Positions 23,231 through 33,739 are shown, counted from the first letter of the stretch. The stretch is DNA of 64,000 bases from Chaetoderma sp. LZ-2023a (GCA_034401795.1 CM067369.1:87694506-87758505); one strand, 5' to 3'. Numbers and translations: made by a program. Notes: generated by a model not told the origin, from the sequence alone.

Positions 23231-24058
23231 ATGGGCCGCCGCCCAGGGCTACCCGAAAATCAGCGCCATAAAGGAATGGGAAGACTCGCTGCTGGGCAGA
23301 GCGCTCGCGCTGTTGCTCGACATTTTAATGTTCACGCCTCAACCATTTCCCGTCTCCACCAACGTGAGCAGGAAACTGGACATGTTAATGACCGACCACA
23401 ATCTGGCAGACAGAGAGCAACAACACCATGAGAAGACCGTTACTTATTGACGTCATCACGACGTCACAGGTTTGAGACTGCGCCGTGGCTGTCCCGTAAT
23501 TTGCACACCGCTACCGGCACTACAGTGCATGCACAAACTGTGTGAAACAGACTCCATGATGCTGGACTGCATGCGACCCGTCGTCCACTTGTTGCTGTTC
23601 CGCTTACCGAGCGTCACATCGAGAATCGGCTTGCATGGGCAAGAACGCATCAGCGATGGCGTGCTCAACAATGGAGCCACGTTTTGTTCAGTGATGAGTC
23701 GAGGTTTTGTGTGGATGTGGCGGATGGTAGGCAATGGGTTTGGCGATGTTTAGGAGAATGGTATGATGCAGCCAACATCATTCAGCACGACAAATTCGGT
23801 AGCAGCAGTGTCATGGTGTGGGCTGGAATCCATGAAAATGGCAAAACAGATCTTATTGTGATTCGCGGAAATTTAATGGCTCAACGTTACTGTGAAGAAG
23901 TTGTCTCCCCTGTTGTCATCCCTTTTATGCAGCATCATGCAGACTATGTTCCAGCAAGACAACGCCCGTCCTCATTCAGCTGGGGTCACCAGTGATTGCC
24001 TTGAGGCTAACAACGTTCCGGTGTTGGACTGGCCAGCGCGATCACCGGACCTTTCTCC
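23231..24058 (+). pseudogene. Tc1-like transposase, N-terminal and catalytic core
   Basis: Starts MGRRPGLPENQR. The paired-like helix-turn-helix is visible as GMGRLAAGQSARAVARHF and STISRLHQR. A TGA at 23429 and frameshifts follow. The first catalytic Asp is in FSDESRF (codon 23693-23695). The frame then shifts before the second Asp, in FQQDNARPHS (codon 23958-23960). The reading reaches WPARSPDLSP and is cut by the hAT insertion at 24059. From the second Asp to the glutamate in the downstream piece there are 34 residues, the Tc1 DD34E spacing. Cut-and-paste transposase, dead in this copy. Confidence 0.85.
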
Positions 24059-24185
24059 CAGGGTTGGCAAGTTTTGGACACTAGTGGTTTAAACCGCGGT
24101 TTAAACCATGGTTTAAACCGTCCGCCCAAAATAGGTTTTGGACACCTTAAATTGTCCAAAACTGTCCAAAACCTAAAATATTGGT
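24059..24185. promoter_or_regulatory. hAT left terminal and subterminal repeats
   Basis: After the TIR come GGTTTAAACCGCGGTTTAAA, further TTTAAACC copies, and TTTTGGACA and TGTCCAAAAC repeats in both orientations. Their counterparts fill 28590-28713. In hAT elements such subterminal repeats are transposase binding sites; that role is inferred here. Confidence 0.55.
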
Positions 24186-24855
24186 ATAAAAAATATTTTT
24201 CTGAAATGTAATTTTCTTAAAACAACTATATAGCATTTAGACACATACAGGTACATGTACATATTGATGGATGGTTATCTACATGTATTTTTGGATACTT
24301 TATTGCTATATAATAATAATAATAATCTAAAAGGACACATATGATTTCAATAAATTAGGAGTCTTATTTGCTTCTTTCTATAATCCATGGGTTAATTTTT
24401 TTCAACTTTTGTTTGTCTTAAATGTTTTAACTCTGTATATTTCGACCAGTTGTGTTAAACCCACAGAAACCCTATTTAATCAATAATGTAAACATATTAG
24501 ACTACCTATGTACAGCTAGATGTTTATATTATTGAGAACTGTCTCTGTGTCTAAATCTATTTCTTGCAAAATGTTCATGGCCTATGGAAGAATCTTAAAC
24601 TCATAGAGAAAATATAGTCTGCTAAGATGTTGTTTCAACAATTAACTGATGACCCTTGCTCTCTAAGGCTATTTTAGAATGCACTACTCAGTACACACAT
24701 TAGCTATGTTTACATAAGATCTTATGCAAATTTGGGATTAAGGCATTAAGCTGATAAAATATAAATTAGATTCTTCATGTTTTCATCTATCCTCAGTTAA
24801 TGCTAGATATCAATTAGACAATTAGTAAAAAGATATCCTTGTGCTACATTAATCT

Positions 24856-25146
24856 TTGAATTATTCTGTTGTCCTGAATATTTATGTGTTGATGGTATTT
24901 GAAATAGTTATTATGTATTTCAAAGGTGGTAGGCCTAAGGATCCAATTTGGAAGCACTTTTTGGAAGTTAAGATTAATGGCAAACAAATGGCTAAGTGTA
25001 GAGAGTGTGAGTACACAGTTGTCAACAAGGTAGCAAGGATGAAAATACACTATGAGAAGCATGAGAAGTCTACTGAAAGTCCTGTTGAACAGGCTGATAC
25101 AGACAGTGCAGACACACATATCAGTAAAGACATCAAGATTTTGAAG
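24856..25146 (+). CDS. hAT transposase exon 1: BED zinc finger
   Basis: 97 codons ending exactly at a donor (TTGAAG|GTAAAT). A BED-type zinc finger runs from GGRPKDPIWKHF (residue 24 of the open frame) through CREC (C48, C51) to HYEKH (H65, H69), the DNA-binding domain of hAT transposases. The first ~20 residues are hydrophobic and may be non-coding, so the start is uncertain: it may be M13, M20 or an upstream exon. The exon ends in phase 0, matching exon 2. Confidence 0.75.
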
Positions 25147-25370
25147 GTAAATAAAATTAATGCTTAACCCCTTGCCCTCTAATGTCAATAATTAAAAATT
25201 CTATATTTTATTGTGACTATACCAAGGAAACTGGTTTTCATTTTTCAACAATTTTGTTGGGCGATGACAAATTTGTTGAAAATAAAAAACAGTTTATCTT
25301 TTAATTTTATTTGAAAAATGTTTTTTGTTGACATTGGAGTGCTAGGAGTCCAATATATCTAATACATCCC

Positions 25371-25540
25371 TTAACCCTTTCACCGATGAATTCCTCAGCT
25401 ATCATTTTCAAGGACACTATGCGGGAAAACTGCAGAATATTTTGAAACTAATTTGACTGGAAAACAAATTTACTCGTGAAATGACTGCCGCTTTTACTAA
25501 GCCAGTCATTTCAGTGAAAAATTTCCAAAGATTTGTGCTA
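25371..25540 (+). repeat. Family C/A chimeric hairpin remnant
   Basis: TTAACCCTTTCACCGATGAA start and AATATTTTGAAACTAATTTG arm, then a family A-like hairpin GAAATGACTG ... CAGTCATTTC. The right terminus is not recognisable. Confidence 0.5.
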
Positions 25541-25683
25541 AGTTGTGTTTAAAAGTCATAATGTACAATGTAGGTAAGGTTACTATAAACTGTAATTGTC
25601 TTGGCCGCATACGGGTTATCAACAGGATGTCTCACCTTTAGTTCAGATACCTGAGTTAATTATTCTCTTTGCCATGCTAGTAA

Positions 25684-26354
25684 GGCTGCGTTTCCACAGA
25701 ACCTCACGCCTCACGGCTCACGCCTCACGTCTCACCCCTCACATCTCACGCCTCACGGTTCACGTTTCACGTCCGTTTCCATTAACAGGTTCACGTTTCA
25801 TTTCGGACTACGTTTTTGTAGCAAGAAGATGGATTCTTCTGACGAAGAAACGTTCGCACTAATGCTACTGTTAAAATGCCAGCAACGGAAACGAAAACAA
25901 AAATTAAATAAGCGTTCCATGTGGTGTCGTGAGCATTATTTATTACGCCTATATAGTAAAATCTACACGAAGGTCCACCTCTATATAAAGGCCACTTTTG
26001 CTAATTCCCGAGTCCATTGCAACACTACATTCGAACCTCGATACAAAGACCACCTGACCATAAAGGTGTATTTTTATATGCCGACATAAGTAAAATATGA
26101 AATTACCTGTATCAGGACAAAGATTTTAAATGATCTCTATACAGGCTTTACTACGGTTTCACCTCATGTTTAATGAACATGTACATTCATTGACTCGGGC
26201 GTGAGGCATGAATCGAAAGTTAACGTGACATGAGTCGGCCTATGGAAACCGCCGTATTGGTGTTCGTATGTTTATTTCTCCGTTCACGTGTGGGACGTGA
26301 GGCGTGAAGCGTGAAGCGTGAGGCGTGAGGCGTGAGGTTCTGTGGAAACGCAGC
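25684..26354 (+). mobile_element. Deleted PIF/Harbinger element
   Basis: Perfect terminal inverted repeats GGCTGCGTTTCCACAGAACC and its reverse complement, flanked by TAA on both sides (25681-25683 and 26355-26357), the 3 bp TWA target duplication of PIF/Harbinger elements. Inside each end are repeated ~10 bp CTCACGCCTCACG-type units, inverted between the two ends. The interior keeps what looks like the start of a Harbinger protein (MDSSDEETFALMLLLK at 25829, then RSMWCREH), but the catalytic region is absent. Non-autonomous. Confidence 0.75.
25829..25930 (+). pseudogene. Harbinger transposase N-terminal fragment
   Basis: MDSSDEETFALMLLLK followed by a basic stretch (QQRKRKQKLNKR) and SMWCREHYLLR resembles the usual acidic-then-basic start of PIF/Harbinger nucleases. 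The similarity is lost after about 35 residues and no DDE motif follows, so this is a deletion remnant. Confidence 0.5.
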
Positions 26355-26896
26355 CTAATAGAGCCAGGTCTGATAATCTCTGATAACCACAATCACATGC
26401 TGATCTTTACAATTCAATGGTATAGGTGGCTTAAGATTAGAAATAAAACACAATGATCTGCTTAACCCTATACTTTCTGCAACCCAGGGTTTTCAGAAAT
26501 ACTCTTGCCTGAATACCTTTACTACAGTAATATTATGAAAACAATTTGGCATAGCACACTAACACCCTTCAGATAGACTGATGCAAACAGTCAAACTAAT
26601 ATTCAGCAAGTCCCAAAGTTTTGAAAATAAATAAAAACATGCATTTATTTGACAGAAGGGTGGTCTATCTTTAACTCTATCCATTCCAAATTTTAAATGT
26701 ATTGAATTATGACATAAAATTAATTACTTTTGAAAATTCAACATAGGAATGACTGATTTTGTTGCAATGCCAGTCATTTCAATGTAAATTTTTAAAAAGA
26801 TTATCATATCTTGTCCCCAAATGGCTTGGACCAGGTAGGGTGTATATCTACATTTGGCTTATATAGCGCATGTAATATCCCTTTTCTTTGTTTCAG

Positions 26897-28423
26897 CTGG
26901 ACAAACCATCAGCTGCACCATGCACAAAGCGACTAAGAGAAGAATTGCCATCACAATCAGCACCACCCTCACCAACCTGTCCAGTTCAATTCTCAATTCA
27001 ACCCGATCTGAGCCGACATTGTATCACTACCACCTCAGCGATGAAGTCAGCAATAGATATAGAAGTCGCGAGGTTGTTTTATGCTTGTAACCTTCCATTT
27101 TCAATGGCTGAACATCCGCAGTTCATAAAAGTTGTTAGTATGCTACGCCCAGGATATAAACCCCCTTCACGTAAACTGATTGGTGGAAAGCTTCTAGATG
27201 CTGTGCATGATCAGGTGACAGAAGATATGAAGGTGATTCTTGATGGCAAGACAGCAACATTAGTGGAGGATGGGTGGAGTAACATTCACAATGAACCTAT
27301 CATAGCATCCTGCTTGCAAGTAGAAGGAAAGAGCTCCTTCCTAAACAGCTTTGACACTGGTTCTATGACTAAAAGTGCTGAAAACTGCAAGGTGAAGTGT
27401 CAAGAGACAATACAATATGCTAAGACAAAATACAACTGTACAGTTAAGAGCATTGTCACAGATAATGCAAAGAACATGGAAAAAATGTGTGATGGTTTGA
27501 AGGCTGATGACAATGATCTTATTGTCTATGGCTGTTCTGCACACTGGCTAAACTTACTAGGGCAAGACATAACACCGGATACGCTAATTAAGCATGTAGT
27601 TGAGATTCAAAAATATTTCAGGAATCACCACAAGCCACTATCCTGGCTCTCGGAATGTATTGGTAGTGTTAAGCCACAGCTTCCTTGTGACACTAGATGG
27701 AAGAGTCAACTCGTGTGTATTGACTCCTTCATTCACAACCATCCACATTTCATGAAAATTGTACAAGACCATGAAGGAGAAATAGATAATTCTATTGTCA
27801 AGAAGATAATGGACTTTAACCTGTTTAGAAATGCAAGAGACGTAACCGAACAACTTCGGCCAATTTCAATAGCAATTGACACATGTCAGAGTGACACATC
27901 AACACTAGCCGATGCATGCCATGTTTGGCTTGAATTACTAAACAACACTCTGCTAGAACCACACAAGAAAACTCTGTTAGCAAGTTTCAGCAAGGCAATC
28001 CTGCCAGAGCATCTTGTCGCATACACATTACATCCAAAGTTTCAAGGCGAGATGCTGGTAGGAAAACAGTTTGAAGAAGTGAACAATTGGATAATAGCTA
28101 AGAACCCTAGCTTTATAGCAACATTTATTGCATACCAGGCTAAAAGCAGCCCATTTCCTGCATCATATTTCTGTGATGCTGCAGTTCAAGTGCCTTCAGT
28201 GACATGGTGGAAGGCCTTGAAAACACTAGGTGTGCCAGGTGATTTTATTGATATGGCTATTCAGCTGCTTGAAGCACCAGCATCATCAGCATCGATTGAG
28301 AGAATTTTTAGCAATTTTAGCTATATCCACACTAAAATCTGTAATAGGCTTGGAGTAGAGAAAGCGTCAAAGCTAGTGTTTTGCTACAGGATGTTGAGAG
28401 GGCTGTCTGATTTGGACTACTAA
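26897..28423 (+). CDS. hAT transposase exon 2: catalytic and dimerisation domains
   Basis: 508 codons without interruption, starting LDKPSAAPCTKR right after the acceptor TTTGTTTCAG and ending SDLDY-stop. In the open frame that begins at 26888, hAT landmarks are: LVEDGWSN (first catalytic Asp, residue 128, in a DUF659-like block), VTDNAKNM (second Asp, 192), CSAHWLNL (the CxxH of the hAT insertion, 216-219), TRW (269-271) and SSASIERIF (catalytic Glu, 471). The last lies in the C-terminal dimerisation region ending RNRL-like CNRLGVEKASKLV. With exon 1 the protein would be about 605 residues, normal for the family. All three catalytic acids are present and no stop is seen, so it may be active or only recently silenced. 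Confidence 0.9.
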   Translation: MDKPSAAPCTKRLREELPSQSAPPSPTCPVQFSIQPDLSRHCITTTSAMKSAIDIEVARLFYACNLPFSMAEHPQFIKVVSMLRPGYKPPSRKLIGGKLLDAVHDQVTEDMKVILDGKTATLVEDGWSNIHNEPIIASCLQVEGKSSFLNSFDTGSMTKSAENCKVKCQETIQYAKTKYNCTVKSIVTDNAKNMEKMCDGLKADDNDLIVYGCSAHWLNLLGQDITPDTLIKHVVEIQKYFRNHHKPLSWLSECIGSVKPQLPCDTRWKSQLVCIDSFIHNHPHFMKIVQDHEGEIDNSIVKKIMDFNLFRNARDVTEQLRPISIAIDTCQSDTSTLADACHVWLELLNNTLLEPHKKTLLASFSKAILPEHLVAYTLHPKFQGEMLVGKQFEEVNNWIIAKNPSFIATFIAYQAKSSPFPASYFCDAAVQVPSVTWWKALKTLGVPGDFIDMAIQLLEAPASSASIERIFSNFSYIHTKICNRLGVEKASKLVFCYRMLRGLSDLDY

Positions 28424-28589
28424 TTAAACCTAATTAAGCCTTTTAAGTTTTAATTGTATGTATTTGATAAAAATGTAATAATAACTCATATAATAAATGG
28501 ATTTGTTTAATATAGTGCTTTTGATGCAATCTCTGATTTCTTGTTATTTTTTAATAGGATTATGATGCATAAGAGTATGGTGATATGTA

Positions 28590-28715
28590 CAACATAGTTT
28601 TGGACAATTTTGGACAGTTTTGGACTGGTTTAAACCATTTAAGACAGGTTTTAGACAGGTTTTGGACAATGTCTGCTCAAAGTTAGTTTTGGACTGTCCA
28701 AAACCCAACCCTGCA
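28590..28715. promoter_or_regulatory. hAT right subterminal and terminal repeats
   Basis: Five TTTTGGAC or TTTTAGAC copies and a GGTTTAAACC before the terminal GTCCAAAACCCAACCCTG, mirroring the left end. Confidence 0.55.
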
Positions 28716-28924
28716 GTGTCTCCTAGATCGAACACGTGTGGGACATTCTTGGTCGTATGGTGCGTGAGAACCATCCACATCTTCACAACATGCGGCAGCT
28801 GGAAGCTGCACTGCTCCAGGAATGGGATGCGATTCCTCTTCGTGACATCAAGTGCTTAATTCGAAGCATGAGAAAGCGATGTCCGGCAGTGGTTAATGCG
28901 CGCGGAGGTCACAAGCGGTATTGA
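28716..28924 (+). pseudogene. Tc1-like transposase, C-terminal part
   Basis: Resumes with IEHVWDILGRMVRE (catalytic Glu codon 28730-28732), then LEAALLQEWDAIP and LIRSMRKRCPAVVNARGGH and a stop at 28922, the normal Tc1 C-terminus. A 2 bp frame offset exists just before the glutamate even after subtracting the hAT insert. This piece and 23231-24058 were one gene before the insertion. Confidence 0.85.
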
Positions 28925-29134
28925 CAGCTCAGTGTCATTATTTAAATGTACCCTTCCGTTGAATGATGCCGTGTTAAAGGCGCGATGCTAGCATTACAGT
29001 AACAAGAGACTGTTGTTCAAATTGGAAAATGACCTATCAATTAAATAATATATTTGGATCAATTTATTGTTTTTGTTAAATAACATTTATACAGTAATAT
29101 TCTGAGTGTTGCTAAACTTGTTTGGTTCAGTATA

Positions 29135-29505
29135 GAATAAATAAGCGAGTGCTAAGGGCTTTTATTTTAAAGCATGGTTTGATTTATCATAGTAAAATAG
29201 GCATGGATTGTAATATCTCAAAAACGGGAATAATTGACACGAAAACCGGTAACTCATAAACCAGAGTTAAAAAAAACCCAAAACGCCACGAAGTATACAA
29301 TAGACATATTAGGGAGAATAGTTTATTACAGACATGATTCCTGTATCAGAAACTCTTAAATATGTAGCTGAACTTCAGCGCAAAGCTATAAAAACCTAAG
29401 CTGGATAGCAGGCCGACTGTTCTGCTTGCAGAATATTTGAAAAGTGCATCTGTTTCCTATTTGGGATCCGTTGCGCATGCGCGGGCGCGCTTAGTGACAG
29501 GCGTC
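29135..29505. other. Unassigned spacer
   Basis: Unique-looking sequence. A 20-codon plus-strand frame at 29331-29395 (MIPVSETLKYVAELQRK) follows a weak acceptor, but I cannot link it to other exons. A GCGCATGCGCGGGCGCGC patch lies at about 29471-29490. Confidence 0.3.
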
Positions 29506-29507
29506 AC

Positions 29508-29720
29508 CAAGGAGTGAGTACAGACTGGTGCCAGTCTATACTGAGCCTTATGCTGGGGGTTACCTTACCAGTAGCCTGGTTACGGGTATGCATGGTGATG
29601 ATAAAGGCATAAGGGAGTATGTAAGCGAGCCTAAAAATCTTATTCTGGTAGCTAAATGCAGATAATTTGATTCAGCAAGTAGTGATTGAATGGTCAAGAT
29701 GTTTTTGTGGTGTAATAACA
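29508..29720 (-). mobile_element. Family D element, single arm
   Basis: Carries 'gagtgagtacagactggtg', 'accagtagcctggttacgg', 'aaggcataagggag' and 'agcaagtagtgattgaatgg', the family D right arm, ending GTGGTGTAATAACAACCTG. The other arm is absent. Confidence 0.6.
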
Positions 29721-31080
29721 ACCTGACTGCAGTTGTGTTTCTGACCGGCTAAGTGACCACTACAAGTACTTTAAAAGTAGTCAGATTACCACTTACTACG
29801 CTAGTTGTGTGCCTTCACCAATGACCTCCGACCACATATTGTATGATACATGTATATATGATCAGAACAGATAAATTATAATTTTTTAATAAATAAAATG
29901 GCCTAAATTTTATATTTAAAATGTTTCTTCTTAGTACATATAGGTCAGAAAATAAACATGTGACCTGACATATACAGTGCATTTGCACATGGACGATAAA
30001 CATCAGTAATCTTAAGAACATATTGAATACATTAATCATAACTTATTATTTTCAAATGTACAATGATTGATGAAATGTGCATTCTTTCCATTACGCAATC
30101 CACTTAAGCTTTCTCAAAGCGATAATCCATTGCAGAAAAGCTCACAAATGAATAATGAGTCTGCAGCTGAGACATTCTTTCTACGTTACAATGTTTTCCA
30201 ACATCAGTGTAGATGAACACCTCAAACCACAGATGGAACGCGTTGGATAGAGAACATATTTTTTCGACAGAGGATATATTTTATCGCAGAGTGAATATTT
30301 TTTCTTGTATTGTTTTGAAAACAAACACTCACACATCAAAGCTGAAGCTAACTCTGGACAAAAAACATCTCTAATGTAGCGAAAATCGAAACGTTGGCCA
30401 GAAAAACAACAAACTGAAATCGTCAGAATAATGGATCGTTGAAACGACTTAAATGCTTGTACCTCATACCCGACTTCCATGAATAATCAATAATTCAGCT
30501 TCTTAATACAAATGATCGACTAATGTCATGAACAAATTATCATATTACTATACTTACATTGTTGCCTATATCAATTTGATAGCATAATAATCCTTGTTTT
30601 AACTTTAACTTTGAGCCTTTTTTCACGACTGTACAACACTCATATTAAATATCACCCAGACATTATCAGATATGTTTTGATGATTGAAAGAACGAAGGAA
30701 AAAAATGAAAAATGTTGAAATTTGCGAAAACTTAAATTGTTAATAAAATATTAATCAGGACTGAACCATCATAGGCATGCAACAAATTCTTGTCTAAGTC
30801 CATTGTACAGTACAAGTACTTCAAGTTAATGCAATCAAGTAGTTGTATAAGATATTCTCAATTACATCCAAGATGCTGTCACAGAAATGAACAAATCACC
30901 ACAACCAAATTTGTTGGTGAACATTGGTCCATGACTCAATATGATGACTTTCACAATGGACATGGACGACTGGTTAATTAAATTTTCATAGAAGACTTAC
31001 GACAGGCATAAATTACGGTAAGCAAGAAAAGAGGAGCACAAAACACAAGATATGACGGTGATTTTGAGATCATTATAATA
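29721..31080. other. Mostly unassigned; weak exon candidates on minus strand
   Basis: On the minus strand an acceptor-like ...GACGATTTCAG precedes 81 open bases (about 30327-30407, reading SGQRFDFRYIRDVFCPEL) ending at GTGAGTGTT. A second acceptor-like site near 30178 opens a short frame that ends in a stop. Their phase does not join cleanly to the exon at 31086-31169, so I leave them as candidates. Confidence 0.25.
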
Positions 31081-31085
31081 CTCAC

Positions 31086-31169
31086 GGCACTGCATACACC
31101 ATCCAGCTCACAATTCTCAAGGTACTTTGTGCCTTTCTTTGACCGTATGCTATTGCGCCAGCTACGTGT
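31086..31169 (-). CDS. Gene Y, candidate exon 2
   Basis: 84 open bases between a strong acceptor (minus strand TGTATTATTTTCCCCAG) and donor (GCC|GTGAGTATT). Phase 0 at both ends, so it joins in frame to the candidate first exon at 37820-37906. It reads TRSWRNSIRSKKGTKYLE then NCELDGVCSA. The basic, charged composition looks like real protein. I do not recognise the family. Further exons toward lower coordinates are expected but not identified. Confidence 0.5.
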
Positions 31170-31306
31170 CTGGGGAAAATAATACAGAAATATGACCGTT
31201 ATTAATTATTATTGATAACAATGCTCGGTCGCAATGACTCAGTTTAAAAATAATGATTTTACTACAATGTTTAAACATGATTCACACTTAATGTGATAAA
31301 CTACAT

Positions 31307-31545
31307 CTAAACCCTTTATGGTCAAGCTGGCCAAAAATGACCTCTGCAAAGGTCTTGAGGAATGTCCATTTGCAGACCAAGAGAACACATTTTGAAAATT
31401 TACAACTGGAGTGGAATGACTGGCTCGATAACCGAGCTAGTCATTATTTATAGTGGTAAATTTACAAAGATCATCTTCACTTAATCTGCAAATGGACATT
31501 AAAAATGTAAATTTTCTGGTAAAATCTTTACCACTAAAGGGGTAA
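31307..31545 (+). mobile_element. Family A hairpin MITE, complete
   Basis: CTAAACCCTTTATGGTCAAG to ACTAAAGGGGTAA. The hairpin GACTGGCTCGATAACCGAGC is intact in the middle but the distal arm is partly mutated. Confidence 0.65.
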
Positions 31546-31830
31546 TGGTCAACAATGGTCAGCTTGACATTTATGCTTAACCAGTAATCCTAAAATTTTA
31601 TCACAATTTCAATTTTCCCATATAAGATGTCCATTTGCTGACCAAGAGATTATCTTTCTAAATTTATCCCTGGAATGACTGACCAAAAATGGCTTCTGGA
31701 GTTGTCTTGAGAAATCTACACACATCGACCAAAAGAAGACTATAAATTTCTGAACATTTTTAACCGAATCAGTTAGTCCGGCGTTAATTTTCCAAATAAA
31801 ACCTTTCGATCTTTAGTACCTTAAACATGT
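31546..31830 (-). repeat. Family A remnants, two fused and decayed
   Basis: Contains 'atgtccatttgctgaccaag', 'ctggaatgactgac' and 'aaaaatggcttctggag' without a complete hairpin. Probably a deleted or recombined copy. Confidence 0.45.
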
Positions 31831-31880
31831 TTCGCAGAGTTAAAAACACCTTTTCAAAAAGGAATTTTATTGATTGGTTT

Positions 31881-31972
31881 TGAGGTCGTGTTCTCACTAG
31901 AGTTAATCAGGACTAACGCCATACCTCTGTCTTGGTTATGCCGATTAAGTCTCTAGTGAGAACACAGCCTTA
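31881..31972. mobile_element. Short hairpin MITE
   Basis: AGGTCGTGTTCTCACTAGAG on the left and CTCTAGTGAGAACACAGCCT on the right are inverted copies with two mismatches. Inner TTAATC and GATTAA also pair. About 92 bp in all, with a loop region. Unrelated to families A-D. Confidence 0.65.
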
Positions 31973-31974
31973 GA

Positions 31975-32740
31975 ATACCAACCTAATTCCAGATACTAAT
32001 ATGTATTGGAATATTTGATAGAATTTTACTATCAGACAGATTTCTTAATAGCAAATTAAAAAAACAATATTAAGTATTCATAATTAATTCATAACATAGT
32101 ATTTTAAAATTTTGATAGAATTTTAATTAACCATCTATCTTAAATCCTATTTTAATTAAGGTAGCACCAGCATTTCATCATAGATTTTAAAGATAAATTT
32201 CAGGTTTTCTCACTGATTAATTAGTATACCACATGATTTTTAATAGATTTATTATTTTATGCTAATGTTCTGCGCTTTTAGAGCAATAGCAATATTGTAT
32301 TTAGCACATTATAAATTCTTGTAAATTATTATTATATAATTATTATATTTTATCTGCAAATGGACTTTTTCTAAGATAAATTGAAGTCTTATTGAACAAA
32401 TTTTAGGATTAATAAAGTTTTAATATACTAGCGATTGAAAGAAACACACATTTGGATGGAAGAATTTGTTAGGCTCAGAGTAGTTTCCGGTAAATAGTCA
32501 GATATGTTCAACATGTATGAGATGGCACCGTTCACTTTAGAGAGGGCTTCTGTTTGGTTCATAGAGGATTTGGTTTTGTGGAAGTTTCACTGTATGCGAT
32601 CAGGAGAAAGTTAGTCAATTTCCTTGCACGTCTCTATATATATGCGCAGACTTGCAGATCTAGATTGGTATATATATATATATTTTTTTGCAGATCTAGA
32701 TTGGTAGTTCACTACTTTGTGGTAAGCATCAATCCTTTCT
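31975..32740. other. AT-rich spacer
   Basis: Very AT-rich; short ATATATAT runs near 32635-32680 and a duplicated GCAGATCTAGATTGGTA (about 32655 and 32691). No gene signal. Confidence 0.35.
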
Positions 32741-32749
32741 TTAAGCAAT

Positions 32750-33109
32750 GAGGCCACCCTTAAAAGATTTTTTCGTTGTCCTCTGCTGACCCTGGTGGTT
32801 GGAGTAGGGTAGGTAAGTAGGGAAATTCTTTTTTTTTTACCTGCTGAAATATAACAGTACAGAATTGAATTTAAAGAACAAAACTTGAAGGTTTTTATTT
32901 GAACTTGAAACAGAAACTATAAAGCAAACAGTTTCTAAAGGTTATCTGAGCCCATTTTGATGAAAGGAGTTAATTCAATCTCCCATTATGAATTTACATA
33001 AAAAAAATTTAAATAATTCTTCACAGGAAACTAGAAAAAGATTTTGAGTCTACAGGTTTTTTTAGGGTCAGTCGGGAGAGGACAACCAAACTATTATTTA
33101 AGGATGGCC
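32750..33109. mobile_element. Inverted-repeat element, ~360 bp
   Basis: AGGCCACCCTTAAAAGATTT followed by TTGTCCTCTGCTGACCC on the left corresponds to the inverse of GGGTCAGTCGGGAGAGGACA and TTTAAGGATGGCCT on the right: about 45 bp of imperfect terminal inverted repeat. The interior is AT-rich with no coding frame. Superfamily not assigned. Confidence 0.6.
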
Positions 33110-33330
33110 TGACATGAGTGAAGCTTAAGTTACAAATTCTTTTACCCATTTCATGCTGCAGACCTCGCATTGAAACTGTCGCTGCATGTCTGCAACCACT
33201 TATAGACAAATTAGGTACAATCTTTATTGAGCACCACACATTTAATTGTACATCATAAAGACTTGCTTATGCCATTGACATAATTGATAGGGTTGAAACA
33301 GATATTTGCCTTTAGCATTTTGTCTTATTA

Positions 33331-33525
33331 TTAATCTCAATTTTCTCATTGAAAATGTCTATTTGCAGGCCAAGAGAACTATTTTTCAAAATTTACCACT
33401 GGAATGACTGGCTCGATAATCGAGCCAGTCATTCCAGTAGTAATTTTTTAACCCAAAAATCTTTGTCTGCAAATGGACATTTCTTAGGAGCAAGTCAGAA
33501 GCCGTTTTGGTCAGCTGGTGTGTTG
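33331..33525 (-). mobile_element. Family A hairpin MITE
   Basis: TTAATCTCAATTTTCTCATT start, intact hairpin GACTGGCTCGATAATCGAGC, then 'tctgcaaatggacatttct' and 'aagccgttttggtcagc'. The right terminus is eroded. A second, badly decayed copy continues to about 33720. Confidence 0.6.
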
Positions 33526-33739
33526 CGTAAAACTCAAACAATCCTGACTAACATCCATATGTAGACCACGATAACAACATATTGATCAGAAAACCTAATA
33601 CTACTAAATATATTTTCCAAAATAATCTTTTGGTTTGCAAACGGACAATTCCTACATGGGATTAAATGACTATTTTCTTATCCAATCTTGGCCAGGAAAT
33701 GATTAACCGTTTAACGGTCAAGATTGGTCAAGAGAATGG

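Larger units (their letters stand above)
25147..26896 (+). other. Intron of hAT transposase gene
   Basis: GT at 25147 (AAG|GTAAAT) and acceptor CTTTTCTTTGTTTCAG ending at 26896. Joining keeps frame. The intron holds a family C-like TTAACCCTTTCACCGA end at 25371, a Harbinger-type element at 25684-26354 and a decayed family A-like hairpin near 26740-26800. Confidence 0.75.
24059..28715 (+). mobile_element. hAT transposon with spliced transposase gene
   Basis: Left end CAGGGTTGGCAAGTTTTGGAC, right end GTCCAAAACCCAACCCTG: a terminal inverted repeat differing by a 3 bp insertion and starting CAGGG, as in many hAT elements. Flanks CTTTCTCC (24051-24058) and GTGTCTCC (28716-28723) match at 6 of 8 bases, an imperfect hAT-type 8 bp target duplication. 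If the right end is placed at 28713 the match is worse, so the exact end is uncertain by 2 bp. Subterminal TTTTGGAC and GGTTTAAACC motifs are repeated at both ends. The encoded transposase looks intact, so this is the youngest autonomous-looking element in the window. Confidence 0.85.
22943..29132 (+). mobile_element. Tc1-like transposon interrupted by hAT element
   Basis: Flanked by TA (22941-22942 and 29133-29134). The terminal inverted repeats TACTGAGCCAAAAAAGTTTA and its counterpart TAAACTTGTTTGGTTCAGTA run about 27-30 bp with few mismatches. TA target and DD34E transposase define Tc1. Without the hAT insert (24059-28715) the element would be about 1.5 kb, usual for Tc1. The transposase is frameshifted and split, so the copy is non-autonomous. 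Confidence 0.85.
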
